Shown piece after piece: positions 8,491 to 17,243 of a stretch of 64,000 nt of DNA. Below the pieces are notes generated by a model. That model saw nothing but the letters and a program-made list of their open reading frames with translations. It searched no databases and had not been told where the DNA came from. The stretch comes from G963708325 sp963708325 (GTDB lineage Bacteria > Actinomycetota > Thermoleophilia > Solirubrobacterales > 70-9): assembly GCA_963708325.1 (NCBI GenBank), contig OY970203.1:620001-684000 (forward strand). The letters run 5' to 3'. A program made the position numbers and the translations under genes. Positions within the stretch are counted from its first letter, which is position 1. Each line of letters starts with the position of its first letter.

Positions 8491-8850
8491 TGGAGACGCC
8501 GGGATTCGAACCCGGGTCCGCAGTCGCGAAACGAACGGTGTCTACGAGCATAGCCGGCGCTTCGATCTCGCTTCCCGGCGCCTTGCCGGCGGGCGGTTCC
8601 GGAAAGCCAGCTCCGCTTGAGAGTCCCCTGGGCGGCGGGAGCGGGCCGCCTCGGGCGAGCCCGTTTCTGAAGCCGGTGCCCCTCCCCACGGGCCGAAGGA
8701 GGGCCGACTCTCACTGCCTAGCTACTAACTAAGCGGCGAGGGCGAACTCGTGGTCCGCACTTGTTGGTTTTCCCGGGGTTTTACGAGGCCTCCGGGAACC
8801 TCGACTCGCAACCGTTCGCACGATCGACCACGTCGAAACCTGTCGTCCCC
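8491..8850 (-). ncRNA. ssrA: tmRNA (transfer-messenger RNA)
   Basis: Minus-strand RNA of 360 bases. The 5' end GGGGACG pairs with the 3' end CGTCTCC to form a 7-bp acceptor stem with the alanine-identity G3-U70 wobble and discriminator A. The D-like GGTTTCGACG and the T arm CCGGG-TTCGAAT-CCCGG are clear. CCA is not encoded. The tag frame (8758 down to 8729) reads ADHEFALAA and stop, followed by further stop codons. It is a one-piece tmRNA. It rescues stalled ribosomes with SmpB and marks nascent chains for proteolysis. smpB and rnr lie 4-6 kb away. Upstream open frames over this stretch are artefacts. Confidence 0.96.
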
Positions 8851-8963
8851 GTGCTATGTGGAACACATTCTACGCCGCTCGGCCCTCGTCACCCGGTGCG
8901 ACGGGGCCCAGATATCGGTCCGCCCGGCTCACGCCGCGCACGCCGCCGGCCGAGACAGAGCGC

Positions 8964-9494
8964 ATGTGCGAACGGCGCCGTCTCATCCTGCTCGCGGCCA
9001 GGTTGGCCGCCGCGGCGACGCTCGTCACCGCGGCGGGCGCCAGCCTTGCCGTGGCCTCGGCCGGCGCCGCGGCCAAGGCCCACCTGGTCGGCTCCCGTGC
9101 CGTCGCACCGGTGTCGGCGCCGCAGCAGGTGAAGGACATGATCGCCGCGGGGAACCGGATCCGGCGCAAGCCCTACGTCTGGGGCGGCGGCCACGGCAGC
9201 TGGACCGACAACGGCTACGACTGCTCCGGCGCCGTCAGCTACGTGCTCCACGGCGCCGGTCTGCTCGGTCATTCGCTCGACTCGACCGGCTTCATGAGCT
9301 GGGGGCGGGCGGGCGCCAACCGCTGGGCGACGGTCTACGCCCACCACGGACACGCGTACATGGTGGTCGCCGGCCTGCGCTGGGACACCTCATACATCAC
9401 CGACGGCGATCCCAGCGGCCCCGGCTGGAGCACGGCGATGCGGGACTCGTCGGGGTTCCGCGCGCGCCACCCCGCGGGCAGCGGCGGCTGGTGA
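8964..9494 (+). CDS. Secreted NlpC/P60-like cell-wall hydrolase
   Basis: A 176-residue protein with an N-terminal signal peptide (LILLAARLAAAATLVTAAGA) and one catalytic domain. It carries the cysteine motif NGYDCSGAVSYVL, preceded by KPYVWGGGHGSW, and a later histidine in HHGHAYMVVAGL, as in NlpC/P60 peptidases that cleave peptidoglycan stem peptides. The open frame continues 36 codons upstream, but those codons overlap the tmRNA promoter region; the ATG just before the signal peptide is preferred. The stop is 4 bases from the convergent stop of the large coiled-coil gene. Confidence 0.8.
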   Translation: MCERRRLILLAARLAAAATLVTAAGASLAVASAGAAAKAHLVGSRAVAPVSAPQQVKDMIAAGNRIRRKPYVWGGGHGSWTDNGYDCSGAVSYVLHGAGLLGHSLDSTGFMSWGRAGANRWATVYAHHGHAYMVVAGLRWDTSYITDGDPSGPGWSTAMRDSSGFRARHPAGSGGW

Positions 9495-9498
9495 GTAC

Positions 9499-12400
9499 CT
9501 AGAGGGTCAGGCGGCGCTTGAGCTGCGCCAGGAACTCGTCCGGGAAGCCCGGGATGTCGTCGAGCTGATCGACCGAGTCGAACCGCCGCCACTGCTCGCG
9601 GTAGGCGAGCACGCGGGTCGCCTGGGTCACGGACAGCCGCAGGTCGCGAAGGTCGTCGAAGGTCGCCTCGTTGATGTCGATCGCGGGGCCGTCGGGGACG
9701 GTCGGGCCGTCCAGGACCTCGTCGTCGTCGCGCTCTCCGTCGCTCTCCTCCTCCCGCTCGGCGGAGGCGGGGGGCGCTGACGGCGGGCCGGGGTTCGGCT
9801 CGGGACGGGGCGGATCGGGGGGCGGTGCGTCGGGCGACGAAGCGGCGCGCGGCGGCTCGGTTTCGGACTCGCGACGCGGGGGCGGCGAAGCGGCGCGCGG
9901 CGGATCGGGCTCGGACTGGGGACGCGGGGGCGACGACGGCCGCGGTGGCGACGCCGGGCGCGGTGGCCTGGGGGCGGGCTCGCGCGCCTTCGCCGCCGCC
10001 TCGATCTCGGCGGCGGCGGCCACCTCGGCCTCTCGGGCGCGCTCCTCGGCATGGCGGGCGCGCTCCTCGGCCTCCTCCACGGAGTCCAGCACCTCGCGCA
10101 GGCGGCGCTCCCGCTGGGCCTCCTCCGCCTTCAGCCGAGCCAGGCGCTCGGCGGCCAGGGCGCGCTCCTCGGCCTGGGCCGCCCGCGTCTCGATCTGGCC
10201 GAGGCGGCGCTCGGCGGTGTCGAGGGCGCGCTCGCGCGCGGACTTCTCCTGCTCCAGCTGCTCCTCGGTGGCGCGCAGGTCCGCCTCCAGCCGCCTGGCG
10301 TCGGCGGCTGTGGCCTCGGTCTCGGCGCGGACGCGCTCCTCGCCCTCGCGGCGCAGTCGGTCGGCCTCGCGCTCCAGCCTGCGCTCGATCTCCGCGCGCG
10401 CATGCTCCTCCGCCTCGTGGCGGGCGCGCTCGGCCTCCTCGGCGACGCGCCGCTCCGCCTCGGCGCGGGCGCGCTCGGCCTCGGCGCGGGCGCGTTCCTC
10501 CGCCTCGCGGCGGGCGCGGTCGGCCTCGGCGCGGGCGTGCTGGTCGGCCTCTTCGCGGATCCGCTTCTCGTCCTCCTCCAGCCTGCGCTCCACCTCGGCG
10601 CGGACCTGCCGCTCCGACTCGGCGCGGGCGCGCGCGACCTCGTCGGCGATCCGCTGCTCGCTCTGCAACTTGATCTCCTCGACCTGCTTGCGTGCGCGCT
10701 CCTCGGCCTCGGCGGCGATGCGCTGCTCGGCCTCGCGCCGGGCCTGCTCGATCGAAGCCTGCGTCTGCTCCTGGCGCTCGACGCGCACCTGGTCGGCGGC
10801 GCTGCTGGCGCGCTCCTCCGCCTCCCGGCGCAGGCGCTCTTCCTCGGCCTTCACCCGCCGGTCGGCCTCGGCGCGGGCGCGCTCCTCCGCCTCCTTTCGG
10901 GCTGCCTCGGCCGCCTCGGCGATCCGGGCCTCGGTCTCCCGGTTGACCGACTCGACCCGAAGCTCGGCCTGACGCTGCAGCTCCTCCGCCTGCTTCAGTC
11001 GCTGGTCGGCCGTGGCGCGCACCCTCTCCTCGTCCCGGCGCACCTCGGCGATCTGCGCCTGGGCGCGCTCCTCGGCCTGCTGGCGAAGCCTCTCCACCTC
11101 CTCGCCGATCCGCTTCTCCGAATCGGCTCGGGCGCGCGCCTCCGCCTCCTCGCGAGCGGCCTCGACCTGCCGGTGGATCTCGTCGGCCTGGCTGCGGGCG
11201 ACCTCGGCCTCCCGCACGCGCTGCTCGGCCTCGCGGCGCAGGCGCTCCTGCTCCGCCGACGCCGCCTCGAGACCGCCGAGCGCCGACTGCTCCGAGGTGG
11301 CCAGCACGCGCTCCTCCTCGGCCGGCGCGGGCGGGGCGATCGAGGGCTCCGGCGGGGCGGCGGCGGGCTCGGCGGGCTCGGCGGGCGCGACCGGCGGCCC
11401 GGCTGAAGGCTCGACCGCGGGCGGGGTGCCTTCCGGCACCGCTTCGACCGGCACCGGCGGTGCGCCTGCCGTTGTCTCCGCCACCTCCGCCGTGCCGGGC
11501 GGCTCGTACGGCGGCGGAGCATCGACCGGCGGCGCGATCGGGGCCTCCGGCGCGGACGGGGTGACCGCGGGCGTCTCAGCCGCCAGAGGCTCGGCGGCCT
11601 CGGGCGGAGCGGCCTGCGGCGGCGCCACATCGGGCTGGCCCGGAGCGGCCGGCGCCGGCTGGGCACCGGGCGCGGCGGCGGGCGGGGCCGGCTGCGGCGC
11701 GAACGGGGGCGGGCCGGCGGTCGGCGCCTCGGGCTCGCGCCCCGCCGCCGCGGCGGCAGCGGCGGCCGCTCCCGCCACGCCGAGGCCGGCGGCGGCCTCG
11801 GCGGACTGCATCGTCGGCGACCCCGCGGCAGGCTGCGACGGTGCCGGCGCCGCGGGCGCGGGCACGGGCGGGGCACCGGACTTCTTCGCCGCCTTCGCCG
11901 CCTTGCGCTGCTCGCGCTTCAGGCGCTTGGCCTCGACGCTGGCGCGGCGCTGCTCGGTGCGCTGGCGGCGGCGCTGCTCGCGGGTCTGCTTGCGCTGGTC
12001 CTCGCCCGTCTGCTTGGTCTGCTTCGCGGCCTGCTTGGACTGGCGCTTCGCCTCGGCCGCCCGGGCCGCCTCCATCTTGGCCCGCGCCTTGCGTTCGGCC
12101 TCCAGGCGCTTGGCCTCCGCCTTCCGGCGCTTTCGCTCCTCCTTCTCGCGCCGGCGGCGGGCGCGGCCCGACGTCGCCGCCTTCTCCCGCTGTTTCGCCT
12201 CCTGCGCGCGCTGCTTTTGAAGCTTCGCCTCGTCCTGCCGGCGCTTTCGCTCCAGCTTGGTCTTCGCCTTGTCCGCCTGGGCGCGCCGCTTGCGGTCGGC
12301 TCGCGACACCTTCTGCTCGCCGGCTGCCGCGACGGCCGCTCCGGCGGCCCCGGGTGCTGCGGCTGCCGTCGCCGGCGCGCCGGCGACCGCCGCTCCCGCA

Positions 12401-12864
12401 GACGGCGCCGCCGGCATCTCGGCGGTTGCCGCGGTGCCGGCCGGCGGCGGCTGTCCCGGCGGCGGCTGTCCCGGCGGCCCGGCCTGCTGGCCGGCGGGCG
12501 GCACGGCCGCCCCCGGAACGCCCGCTCCGGGCGCCTGGGCGGCCTTCGCCTGCTCGGGCTTCTTCTTCGCGGCGTCACGGCGGCGCCGCTGCACCGACAG
12601 CACGACCAGCAGCACGACCAGCAGGCCGCCGAGCCCAACGATGATCACCTTCTGGTTGTCGCTGAAGAAGTTGCCGTCGTCGGACGTGCTGTTGCCGCCC
12701 TGCGACGGCGTCGTCTGGGGCGCGGCCTGCTGGCCCGGCGGCGGCGCCGCTGTCGCGACAGGCGCGATCGGGGCGGCGAGCGCACCCCCGAGCAGCGTGA
12801 CCATGCACGCCAGGACGATCAGCCTGCGTCGCATCGGCACGAATCCTTGCATCAACGGGGCCAT
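9499..12864 (-). CDS. Large membrane-anchored coiled-coil protein with C-terminal ComEA-like HhH domain
   Basis: A 1121-residue protein I cannot assign to a named family. Visible parts: a signal-like segment (about 11-40), a transmembrane helix (about 73-92, VIIVGLGGLLVVLLVVL), a Pro/Ala-rich stretch, a strongly basic helical region (about 180-330), an Ala/Pro-rich linker, a long Glu/Arg/Ala coiled coil (roughly 550-960) and a Pro/Ser-rich region. The last 60 residues (IDINEATFDDLRDLRLSVTQ to the end) align with ComEA-type helix-hairpin-helix domains, although the GIG hairpin glycines are replaced. The ATG at 12864 follows GTGGAGAAG; downstream ATGs are possible. The much longer open frame upstream is a shadow of smpB and rnr. 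It follows smpB after 71 bases. A structural or scaffold role is inference. Confidence 0.7.
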   Translation of the reverse strand: MAPLMQGFVPMRRRLIVLACMVTLLGGALAAPIAPVATAAPPPGQQAAPQTTPSQGGNSTSDDGNFFSDNQKVIIVGLGGLLVVLLVVLSVQRRRRDAAKKKPEQAKAAQAPGAGVPGAAVPPAGQQAGPPGQPPPGQPPPAGTAATAEMPAAPSAGAAVAGAPATAAAAPGAAGAAVAAAGEQKVSRADRKRRAQADKAKTKLERKRRQDEAKLQKQRAQEAKQREKAATSGRARRRREKEERKRRKAEAKRLEAERKARAKMEAARAAEAKRQSKQAAKQTKQTGEDQRKQTREQRRRQRTEQRRASVEAKRLKREQRKAAKAAKKSGAPPVPAPAAPAPSQPAAGSPTMQSAEAAAGLGVAGAAAAAAAAAGREPEAPTAGPPPFAPQPAPPAAAPGAQPAPAAPGQPDVAPPQAAPPEAAEPLAAETPAVTPSAPEAPIAPPVDAPPPYEPPGTAEVAETTAGAPPVPVEAVPEGTPPAVEPSAGPPVAPAEPAEPAAAPPEPSIAPPAPAEEERVLATSEQSALGGLEAASAEQERLRREAEQRVREAEVARSQADEIHRQVEAAREEAEARARADSEKRIGEEVERLRQQAEERAQAQIAEVRRDEERVRATADQRLKQAEELQRQAELRVESVNRETEARIAEAAEAARKEAEERARAEADRRVKAEEERLRREAEERASSAADQVRVERQEQTQASIEQARREAEQRIAAEAEERARKQVEEIKLQSEQRIADEVARARAESERQVRAEVERRLEEDEKRIREEADQHARAEADRARREAEERARAEAERARAEAERRVAEEAERARHEAEEHARAEIERRLEREADRLRREGEERVRAETEATAADARRLEADLRATEEQLEQEKSARERALDTAERRLGQIETRAAQAEERALAAERLARLKAEEAQRERRLREVLDSVEEAEERARHAEERAREAEVAAAAEIEAAAKAREPAPRPPRPASPPRPSSPPRPQSEPDPPRAASPPPRRESETEPPRAASSPDAPPPDPPRPEPNPGPPSAPPASAEREEESDGERDDDEVLDGPTVPDGPAIDINEATFDDLRDLRLSVTQATRVLAYREQWRRFDSVDQLDDIPGFPDEFLAQLKRRLTL

Positions 12865-12935
12865 CTTCTCCACCCGCCCCGCATGACCTCCCGCCGGACG
12901 CTTTCTTCCACGCACGGCAAACGGAGCCCCGGCGC

Positions 12936-13415
12936 TCAGCGCAGCCGCTGTCTGTGCTCGCGCTCGACCTCCCGCTGCAGGTCGCGGTCGCGTATCTCGC
13001 GGCGCCGGTCGCGGCCTTCCTTGCCGCGAACGAGCGCCAGCTCCACCTTGGCGCGGGAATCCTTGAAGTAGATCCGCGTCGGGATCAGGGTCAGCCCCTT
13101 CTGCTGGGTGCGCCCGATCAGGCGCTCGATCTCGTAGCGGTGCAGCAGCAGCTTGCGCGTTCGCTCCGGATCGTGATTGGCACCGGCCGCCGGCGCGTAA
13201 GGCGGGATGTGGGCCCCGCGCAGCCACACCTCGCCGCGGTCGATCACCGCGTAGGCCTCGGCAATCTGCGCCTTTCCCTCGCGCAGCGCCTTCACCTCGG
13301 TACCGCGCAGCTCGATCCCCGCCTCGAAGGTCTCGATGAACTCGAAGCGGTGCCTCGCCTTGCGGTTGGTGGCGACGTCGCCGGGCGCCGTCTTGCGGCG
13401 CTTGCGGGCGCTCAT
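12936..13415 (-). CDS. smpB: SsrA-binding protein SmpB
   Basis: A 159-residue protein matching SmpB throughout: TNRKARHRFEFIETFEAGIE, LRGTEVKALREGKAQIAEAY, VWLRGAHIPPYAPA and HDPERTRKLLLHRYEIERLI, with the basic C-terminal tail that becomes helical in the ribosomal mRNA channel. It binds tmRNA and delivers it to stalled ribosomes. The ATG overlaps the stop codon of rnr by 4 bases (ATGA), so translation is probably coupled. The tmRNA gene lies about 4 kb away on the same strand. Confidence 0.97.
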   Translation of the reverse strand: MSARKRRKTAPGDVATNRKARHRFEFIETFEAGIELRGTEVKALREGKAQIAEAYAVIDRGEVWLRGAHIPPYAPAAGANHDPERTRKLLLHRYEIERLIGRTQQKGLTLIPTRIYFKDSRAKVELALVRGKEGRDRRREIRDRDLQREVEREHRQRLR

Positions 13416-15169
13416 TCGCTCCCCTCCCCGGCGGCCAGCAGGTCGACCCTGCCCCGCGGCGCCTCGACGCCGTCCACGCGCACCGACACGGGGTCGCCGA
13501 GCCGCAAGGCGCGACCGGTGCGCCGCCCCACCAGCGCAGTCTCGGTCTCGTTGAGGTCGAAGCGGTCGCCGGCCAGGGTGCGCGCCGGCAGAAAGCCCTC
13601 GTAGGTACCGCCGAGGTCGCCCGCGAACGCCACGAACGCCCCCGCACCGATCACGCCCGAGACCTCGCCCTCGAACCGGCGCTCCCATCCCGACTCGAAC
13701 AGCTCACGCCGCAGCAGGAAGGCGTTGCATACGTCGTCGGCGGCACGCTCGGCCTTCATCGCCTCCCGCTCCCGCTCGGAGCAGTGCGGCCCGGCGTCGC
13801 GGACCGCATCGGCCCGCGGCGCGCGCTCGCCCGCGCCCACGGCGGAGAGCAGGGCGCGGTGGGCGATCAGGTCCGGGTAGCGTCGAATCGGCGAGGTGAA
13901 GTGGAGGTAGGCGCCACTGCCCAGCCCGGCGTGGCCGAGGTTGCGGTCGGTGTAGTAGGCCTGCTGGAGCGAACGGAGCACGAGCGATGTATACGCGGCG
14001 CGCCCGTGGCCGCGCCTTCTCGCCTCCGCCGCGACCAGCCGGCTCGCCTCCCCCGCCAGCTCGCCCGCCTGCCGCGGGGAGAGCCGCCCGGGGAGGGCCG
14101 GCGTCGGCAGGTCGAGGGCGGCAAGCTGCTCGACGAGGAACTCGATCCGCCGCGGGTCGGGCTGCTCGTGCACCCGGTAGAGCGTGGGGACGCGGCGGCG
14201 CTCGCAGAGCTCGGCGACCAGCTCGTTGGTGGCGATCATCAGGTGCTCGATCAGCTTGTGGGCCTCGGTCTGCTCGACGGCCCTGGCGGCGACGACGTCG
14301 CCGTCGGAGAAGCTGAACTCCGGCTCGAAGGACTCGATCTCCAACGAGCCGACGGGGCGGCGGTCGGCGAGCGCGGCGGCCGCCCGGCGGGCCAGCTCGA
14401 GCGGCTCGGCGACCGTCTCGGGCGGACGGCTGCGCCCGGCGAAGATCGCGTCGAGCCCGTCGTAGTCGAGGCGGGCGTCGGAGCGCACCCGCGACCGGTA
14501 GAAGCCGGCCGAAGTGGGGACGCCGGCGTCGGAGACGACCATCTCCGTCGTCACCGCCAGGCGCTCGACGCCGGGGCCGAGGCTGCATGCGTCGGTGCTC
14601 AGCACGGCCGGCAGCATCGGCTCCACCGAGCCGGGGACGTAGGTGCTCGTGGCCCGCGCGCGGGCCTCGGCGTCGAGCGCCGTGCCGTCGCCAACGTGGG
14701 CGGCGACGTCGGCGATGTGGACCCAGAGGCGCACGCCGCCGTTCTCCGCGGACGCCGAGACGGCGTCGTCGAAGTCGCGCGCCGTGGCCGGGTCGACCGT
14801 GAACGTCGCCAGGTCGGCCAGGTCGCGGCGCGACCCCGAGTCCCGCGCCGCCGCCGCCGCCGCCGAGGCCGCTTCCTCCTCCACCCCGGCGGCGAACCCG
14901 CGGGCGAAGCCGCGGTCGGCGAGCAGGGCGTCGACGACGTCGCGGGCGCGCTCCGGCGAGCCCAGCTCGCGCAGCGCCCGCGCCCTGCCCGGGCCGAACT
15001 CGACCAGGGCGATCCTCCCCGGCGCGACGCTGCGCTTTCCGCGCTCCAGCGCGACCTGCGGGCCGCGCTCGAAGAGCGGCTCGGCGACCAGGAAGCGGCC
15101 GCGCTTCTGCACCACCGCCGCCCGCCGCCCCTGCGTGGCGAAACGGCCCCTCCGGGTCGGCCGGCTCAC
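13412..15169 (-). CDS. rnr: RNase R/RNase II family 3'-5' exoribonuclease
   Basis: A 585-residue RNB-domain exoribonuclease. The catalytic block FTVDPATARDFDDAVS holds the metal-binding aspartates, and YLHFTSPIRRYPDLIAHRAL is the second RNB signature. An S1-like C-terminal segment (EGEVSGVIGAGAFVAFAGDL) is present. It is short for RNase R (usually 700-800 residues), lacking most N-terminal cold-shock domains and the lysine-rich tail needed by E. coli RNase R in trans-translation, so it could equally be called RNase II-like. The start GTG overlaps the ctpA stop (GTGA) and its stop overlaps smpB, placing it in one operon with the tmRNA partner. Confidence 0.9.
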   Translation of the reverse strand: MSRPTRRGRFATQGRRAAVVQKRGRFLVAEPLFERGPQVALERGKRSVAPGRIALVEFGPGRARALRELGSPERARDVVDALLADRGFARGFAAGVEEEAASAAAAAARDSGSRRDLADLATFTVDPATARDFDDAVSASAENGGVRLWVHIADVAAHVGDGTALDAEARARATSTYVPGSVEPMLPAVLSTDACSLGPGVERLAVTTEMVVSDAGVPTSAGFYRSRVRSDARLDYDGLDAIFAGRSRPPETVAEPLELARRAAAALADRRPVGSLEIESFEPEFSFSDGDVVAARAVEQTEAHKLIEHLMIATNELVAELCERRRVPTLYRVHEQPDPRRIEFLVEQLAALDLPTPALPGRLSPRQAGELAGEASRLVAAEARRRGHGRAAYTSLVLRSLQQAYYTDRNLGHAGLGSGAYLHFTSPIRRYPDLIAHRALLSAVGAGERAPRADAVRDAGPHCSEREREAMKAERAADDVCNAFLLRRELFESGWERRFEGEVSGVIGAGAFVAFAGDLGGTYEGFLPARTLAGDRFDLNETETALVGRRTGRALRLGDPVSVRVDGVEAPRGRVDLLAAGEGSE

Positions 15170-16341
15170 TGCGAGCGCAGCTCGCGGCCGAGCACGCTCA
15201 GCGCCGCCCGCAGCCCTTCGTCGGGCGCGGTGCGGGGGTTGTCGCGGGCGCGCACGTCCGGGTGGATCCCGGTGCCGGCGAGCGACTTGCCGCGCGGCGT
15301 CAGGTACTGGCCGATCGTGAGGTCGAGCGCGCCGCCGTTGTCGAGCCCGAGCACCTGCTGGAAGACGCCCTTGCCGAACGAGCGGGTGCCGACCACGGTG
15401 GCGACGCCGTGGTCCGACATCGCCGCCGTGAGGATCTCCGCCGCCGAGGCGGTGTCGCGGTTGATCAGCACCACCGTCGGCCGCGGCGGGAGGGCATCGC
15501 CGACGGCGCGGTAGACGCGGCGGCCCTGGCTGCGCGCGTCGGTGGTCACGATCACCCCCCTGTCGACGAACAGGCTGCTCGCCAGCACCGCCTCGGAGAG
15601 CAGGCCGCCGCCGTTCCCGCGCAGGTCGAGCACGATTCCGCGCGCGCCGCGGTGCTCGAGGCGCTGCAGCTTGGAGCGCAGCTCCCCGTGAGCGCCGTCG
15701 ACGAAGTCGCTGAAGCGGACGTAGGCGACGCGCTTGCCGCCCGCCCGGCGCAGGCCGCCGGTGACGACCGGCACCTTCAGCTCGGCGCGCTCGAGGCGGA
15801 TCGTCCGCCGGCGCCCGTCGCGCAGCACGCTCAGGGTCACCTTCGTGCCCGGCTTCCCCTTGATCTTGGCCGTCGAGACGTCCGCGTCCTCCCCGGCGAT
15901 CGAGCTGCCGTCAACGGCGACGATCACGTCGCCCGGTCGGATGCCGGCGCGCTTGGCCGGCGAGCCCGCGAACACTGTGGCGACCCTCAGCCCGCGCTTC
16001 ACCTGGGTGACGCTGAGGCCGACCCCCGAGAACTGACCCGACGTGGACTCCTGGAAGCGATCGAAGGTCTTGGGGTCGAAGTAGTGCGAGAAACGGTCAT
16101 GGAAACGCTTTCGCAGCGCCCGCACCATCCCGTCGATCGAGGCATCCGAGAGCTCGGAGCCCTTCACCGGCTTGAAGTAGTCGTCCTCGATCACGCCCAG
16201 CGCCTGCGCGTTGAGGGCCACGGGGTCCGACACGAAGAGGTCGCGCAGGGCGCCCGGCAGGCGGTCCGGATGGCCACCGAGCCAGAGGCCGGCGACGAGC
16301 CCGAGCAGCGCCGCCAGGGCCGCCGCGGCGCGCCGGCTCAC
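15166..16341 (-). CDS. S41 family C-terminal processing peptidase (CtpA-like)
   Basis: A 391-residue exported serine protease. An N-terminal hydrophobic segment (AAAALAALLGLVAGLWLGG) serves as signal or anchor. Next comes a PDZ domain (FSGVGLSVTQ to GIRPGDVIVAVDGSSI) and the S41 catalytic domain with serine in NRDTASAAEILTA and lysine in GTRSFGKGVFQ. The family trims C termini of envelope proteins and can activate cell-wall hydrolases. The start GTG overlaps the ftsX stop (GTGA), so it is probably coupled to FtsEX, which also controls cell-wall hydrolases. A long open frame reading further upstream is out of frame with ftsX and is a shadow. Confidence 0.92.
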   Translation of the reverse strand: MSRRAAAALAALLGLVAGLWLGGHPDRLPGALRDLFVSDPVALNAQALGVIEDDYFKPVKGSELSDASIDGMVRALRKRFHDRFSHYFDPKTFDRFQESTSGQFSGVGLSVTQVKRGLRVATVFAGSPAKRAGIRPGDVIVAVDGSSIAGEDADVSTAKIKGKPGTKVTLSVLRDGRRRTIRLERAELKVPVVTGGLRRAGGKRVAYVRFSDFVDGAHGELRSKLQRLEHRGARGIVLDLRGNGGGLLSEAVLASSLFVDRGVIVTTDARSQGRRVYRAVGDALPPRPTVVLINRDTASAAEILTAAMSDHGVATVVGTRSFGKGVFQQVLGLDNGGALDLTIGQYLTPRGKSLAGTGIHPDVRARDNPRTAPDEGLRAALSVLGRELRSQ

Positions 16342-17240
16342 ACCCGCAGGAAGCGGCGCAGCGTGATGCCGCTGCCGATCGCCGAGACGACGACGGCGCT
16401 GGCAAAGAGAAGCAGGATCAGCGGGAGGAAGTCGATCGTGTTCTGGGCGGCCACCAGCGCGAAGTTGTCGGAGAGCGGGTCGACGATTGTCACCTTGCCC
16501 AGCCAGAGTATGCCGACCGCGACCAGCCCGCCGATCGTGCCGACGACCACGCCCTCGACCATGAAGGGCCAGCGGATGAACCAGTTGGTGGCGCCGACGA
16601 GCTGCATCACCTCGACCTCGCGGCGGCGGGCGAATATCGACAGCCGGATCGTGTTGCCGACGAGCATCAGCGAGGCGACGATCAGCAGCGCCGTGATCAC
16701 GCTCAGCACGATCTTGATCGCGCCCGTCACCTCGCGGATCTTGTTCGCCTCCTGGCGGGAGTCCTTGACCTCCTCGACGATCGGGCTGATCGGCTTCGCC
16801 TTGCCCTGGGCATTGGGCGGGCTGAGCGAGGAGCGCACCGCCTCGAGGTTGTTCGGATCGTCGAGCTTGACGTTGAACGACGCCGGCAGCGGGTTGGAGT
16901 TCAGCTCCTTGAGGATCGACTTGTCCTTCAGCCGCCCCTTGAGGATCTGCAGCGCCTGCGCCTTGGAGACGAACTCGACGCCGTCGACGTGCTTGATCGC
17001 AGCGATCTGCTTGCGCAGGTGGGCGATCTCGGACTTGGTCGCGTCGTCGTAGAGGAAGACCTTCAGCTCGATCTTGTTGCGGACCTCCTGGGTCTTGCCC
17101 TGGGTGGTCTGGACCACGGGAATCAGCACGCCGAGCAGGATCGCGGTGACGATGATCGTCACGATCGCGGCCATGCTGGGCGCGGCGTTGCGGCGCAGCG
17201 CCCGCAGTCCCTCCTGGATGAAGAACAGAATCCTGCTCAT
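16338..17240 (-). CDS. ftsX: Cell-division ABC permease FtsX
   Basis: A 300-residue membrane protein with the FtsX layout: a short cytoplasmic N terminus (ILFFIQEGLRALRRN), TM1 (about 22-43), an extracellular domain of about 130 residues, then three TM helices (about 172-194, 218-242, 263-285). The signature between TM2 and TM3 is FARRREVEVMQLVGAT. With FtsE it transmits ATP-driven signals to peptidoglycan hydrolases. It follows ftsE by 3 bases and overlaps ctpA by 4. Confidence 0.96.
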   Translation of the reverse strand: MSRILFFIQEGLRALRRNAAPSMAAIVTIIVTAILLGVLIPVVQTTQGKTQEVRNKIELKVFLYDDATKSEIAHLRKQIAAIKHVDGVEFVSKAQALQILKGRLKDKSILKELNSNPLPASFNVKLDDPNNLEAVRSSLSPPNAQGKAKPISPIVEEVKDSRQEANKIREVTGAIKIVLSVITALLIVASLMLVGNTIRLSIFARRREVEVMQLVGATNWFIRWPFMVEGVVVGTIGGLVAVGILWLGKVTIVDPLSDNFALVAAQNTIDFLPLILLLFASAVVVSAIGSGITLRRFLRV

Positions 17241-17243
17241 CGC

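Noticed and set aside
8491..8850. Group I intron within ssrA
   Set aside because: The acceptor stem, T arm and tag frame are contiguous and of normal total length, so there is no insertion.
9499..13647. A 1382-residue minus-strand reading frame
   Set aside because: Its first 260 codons are the wrong frame of smpB and the end of rnr; the true protein starts near 12864.
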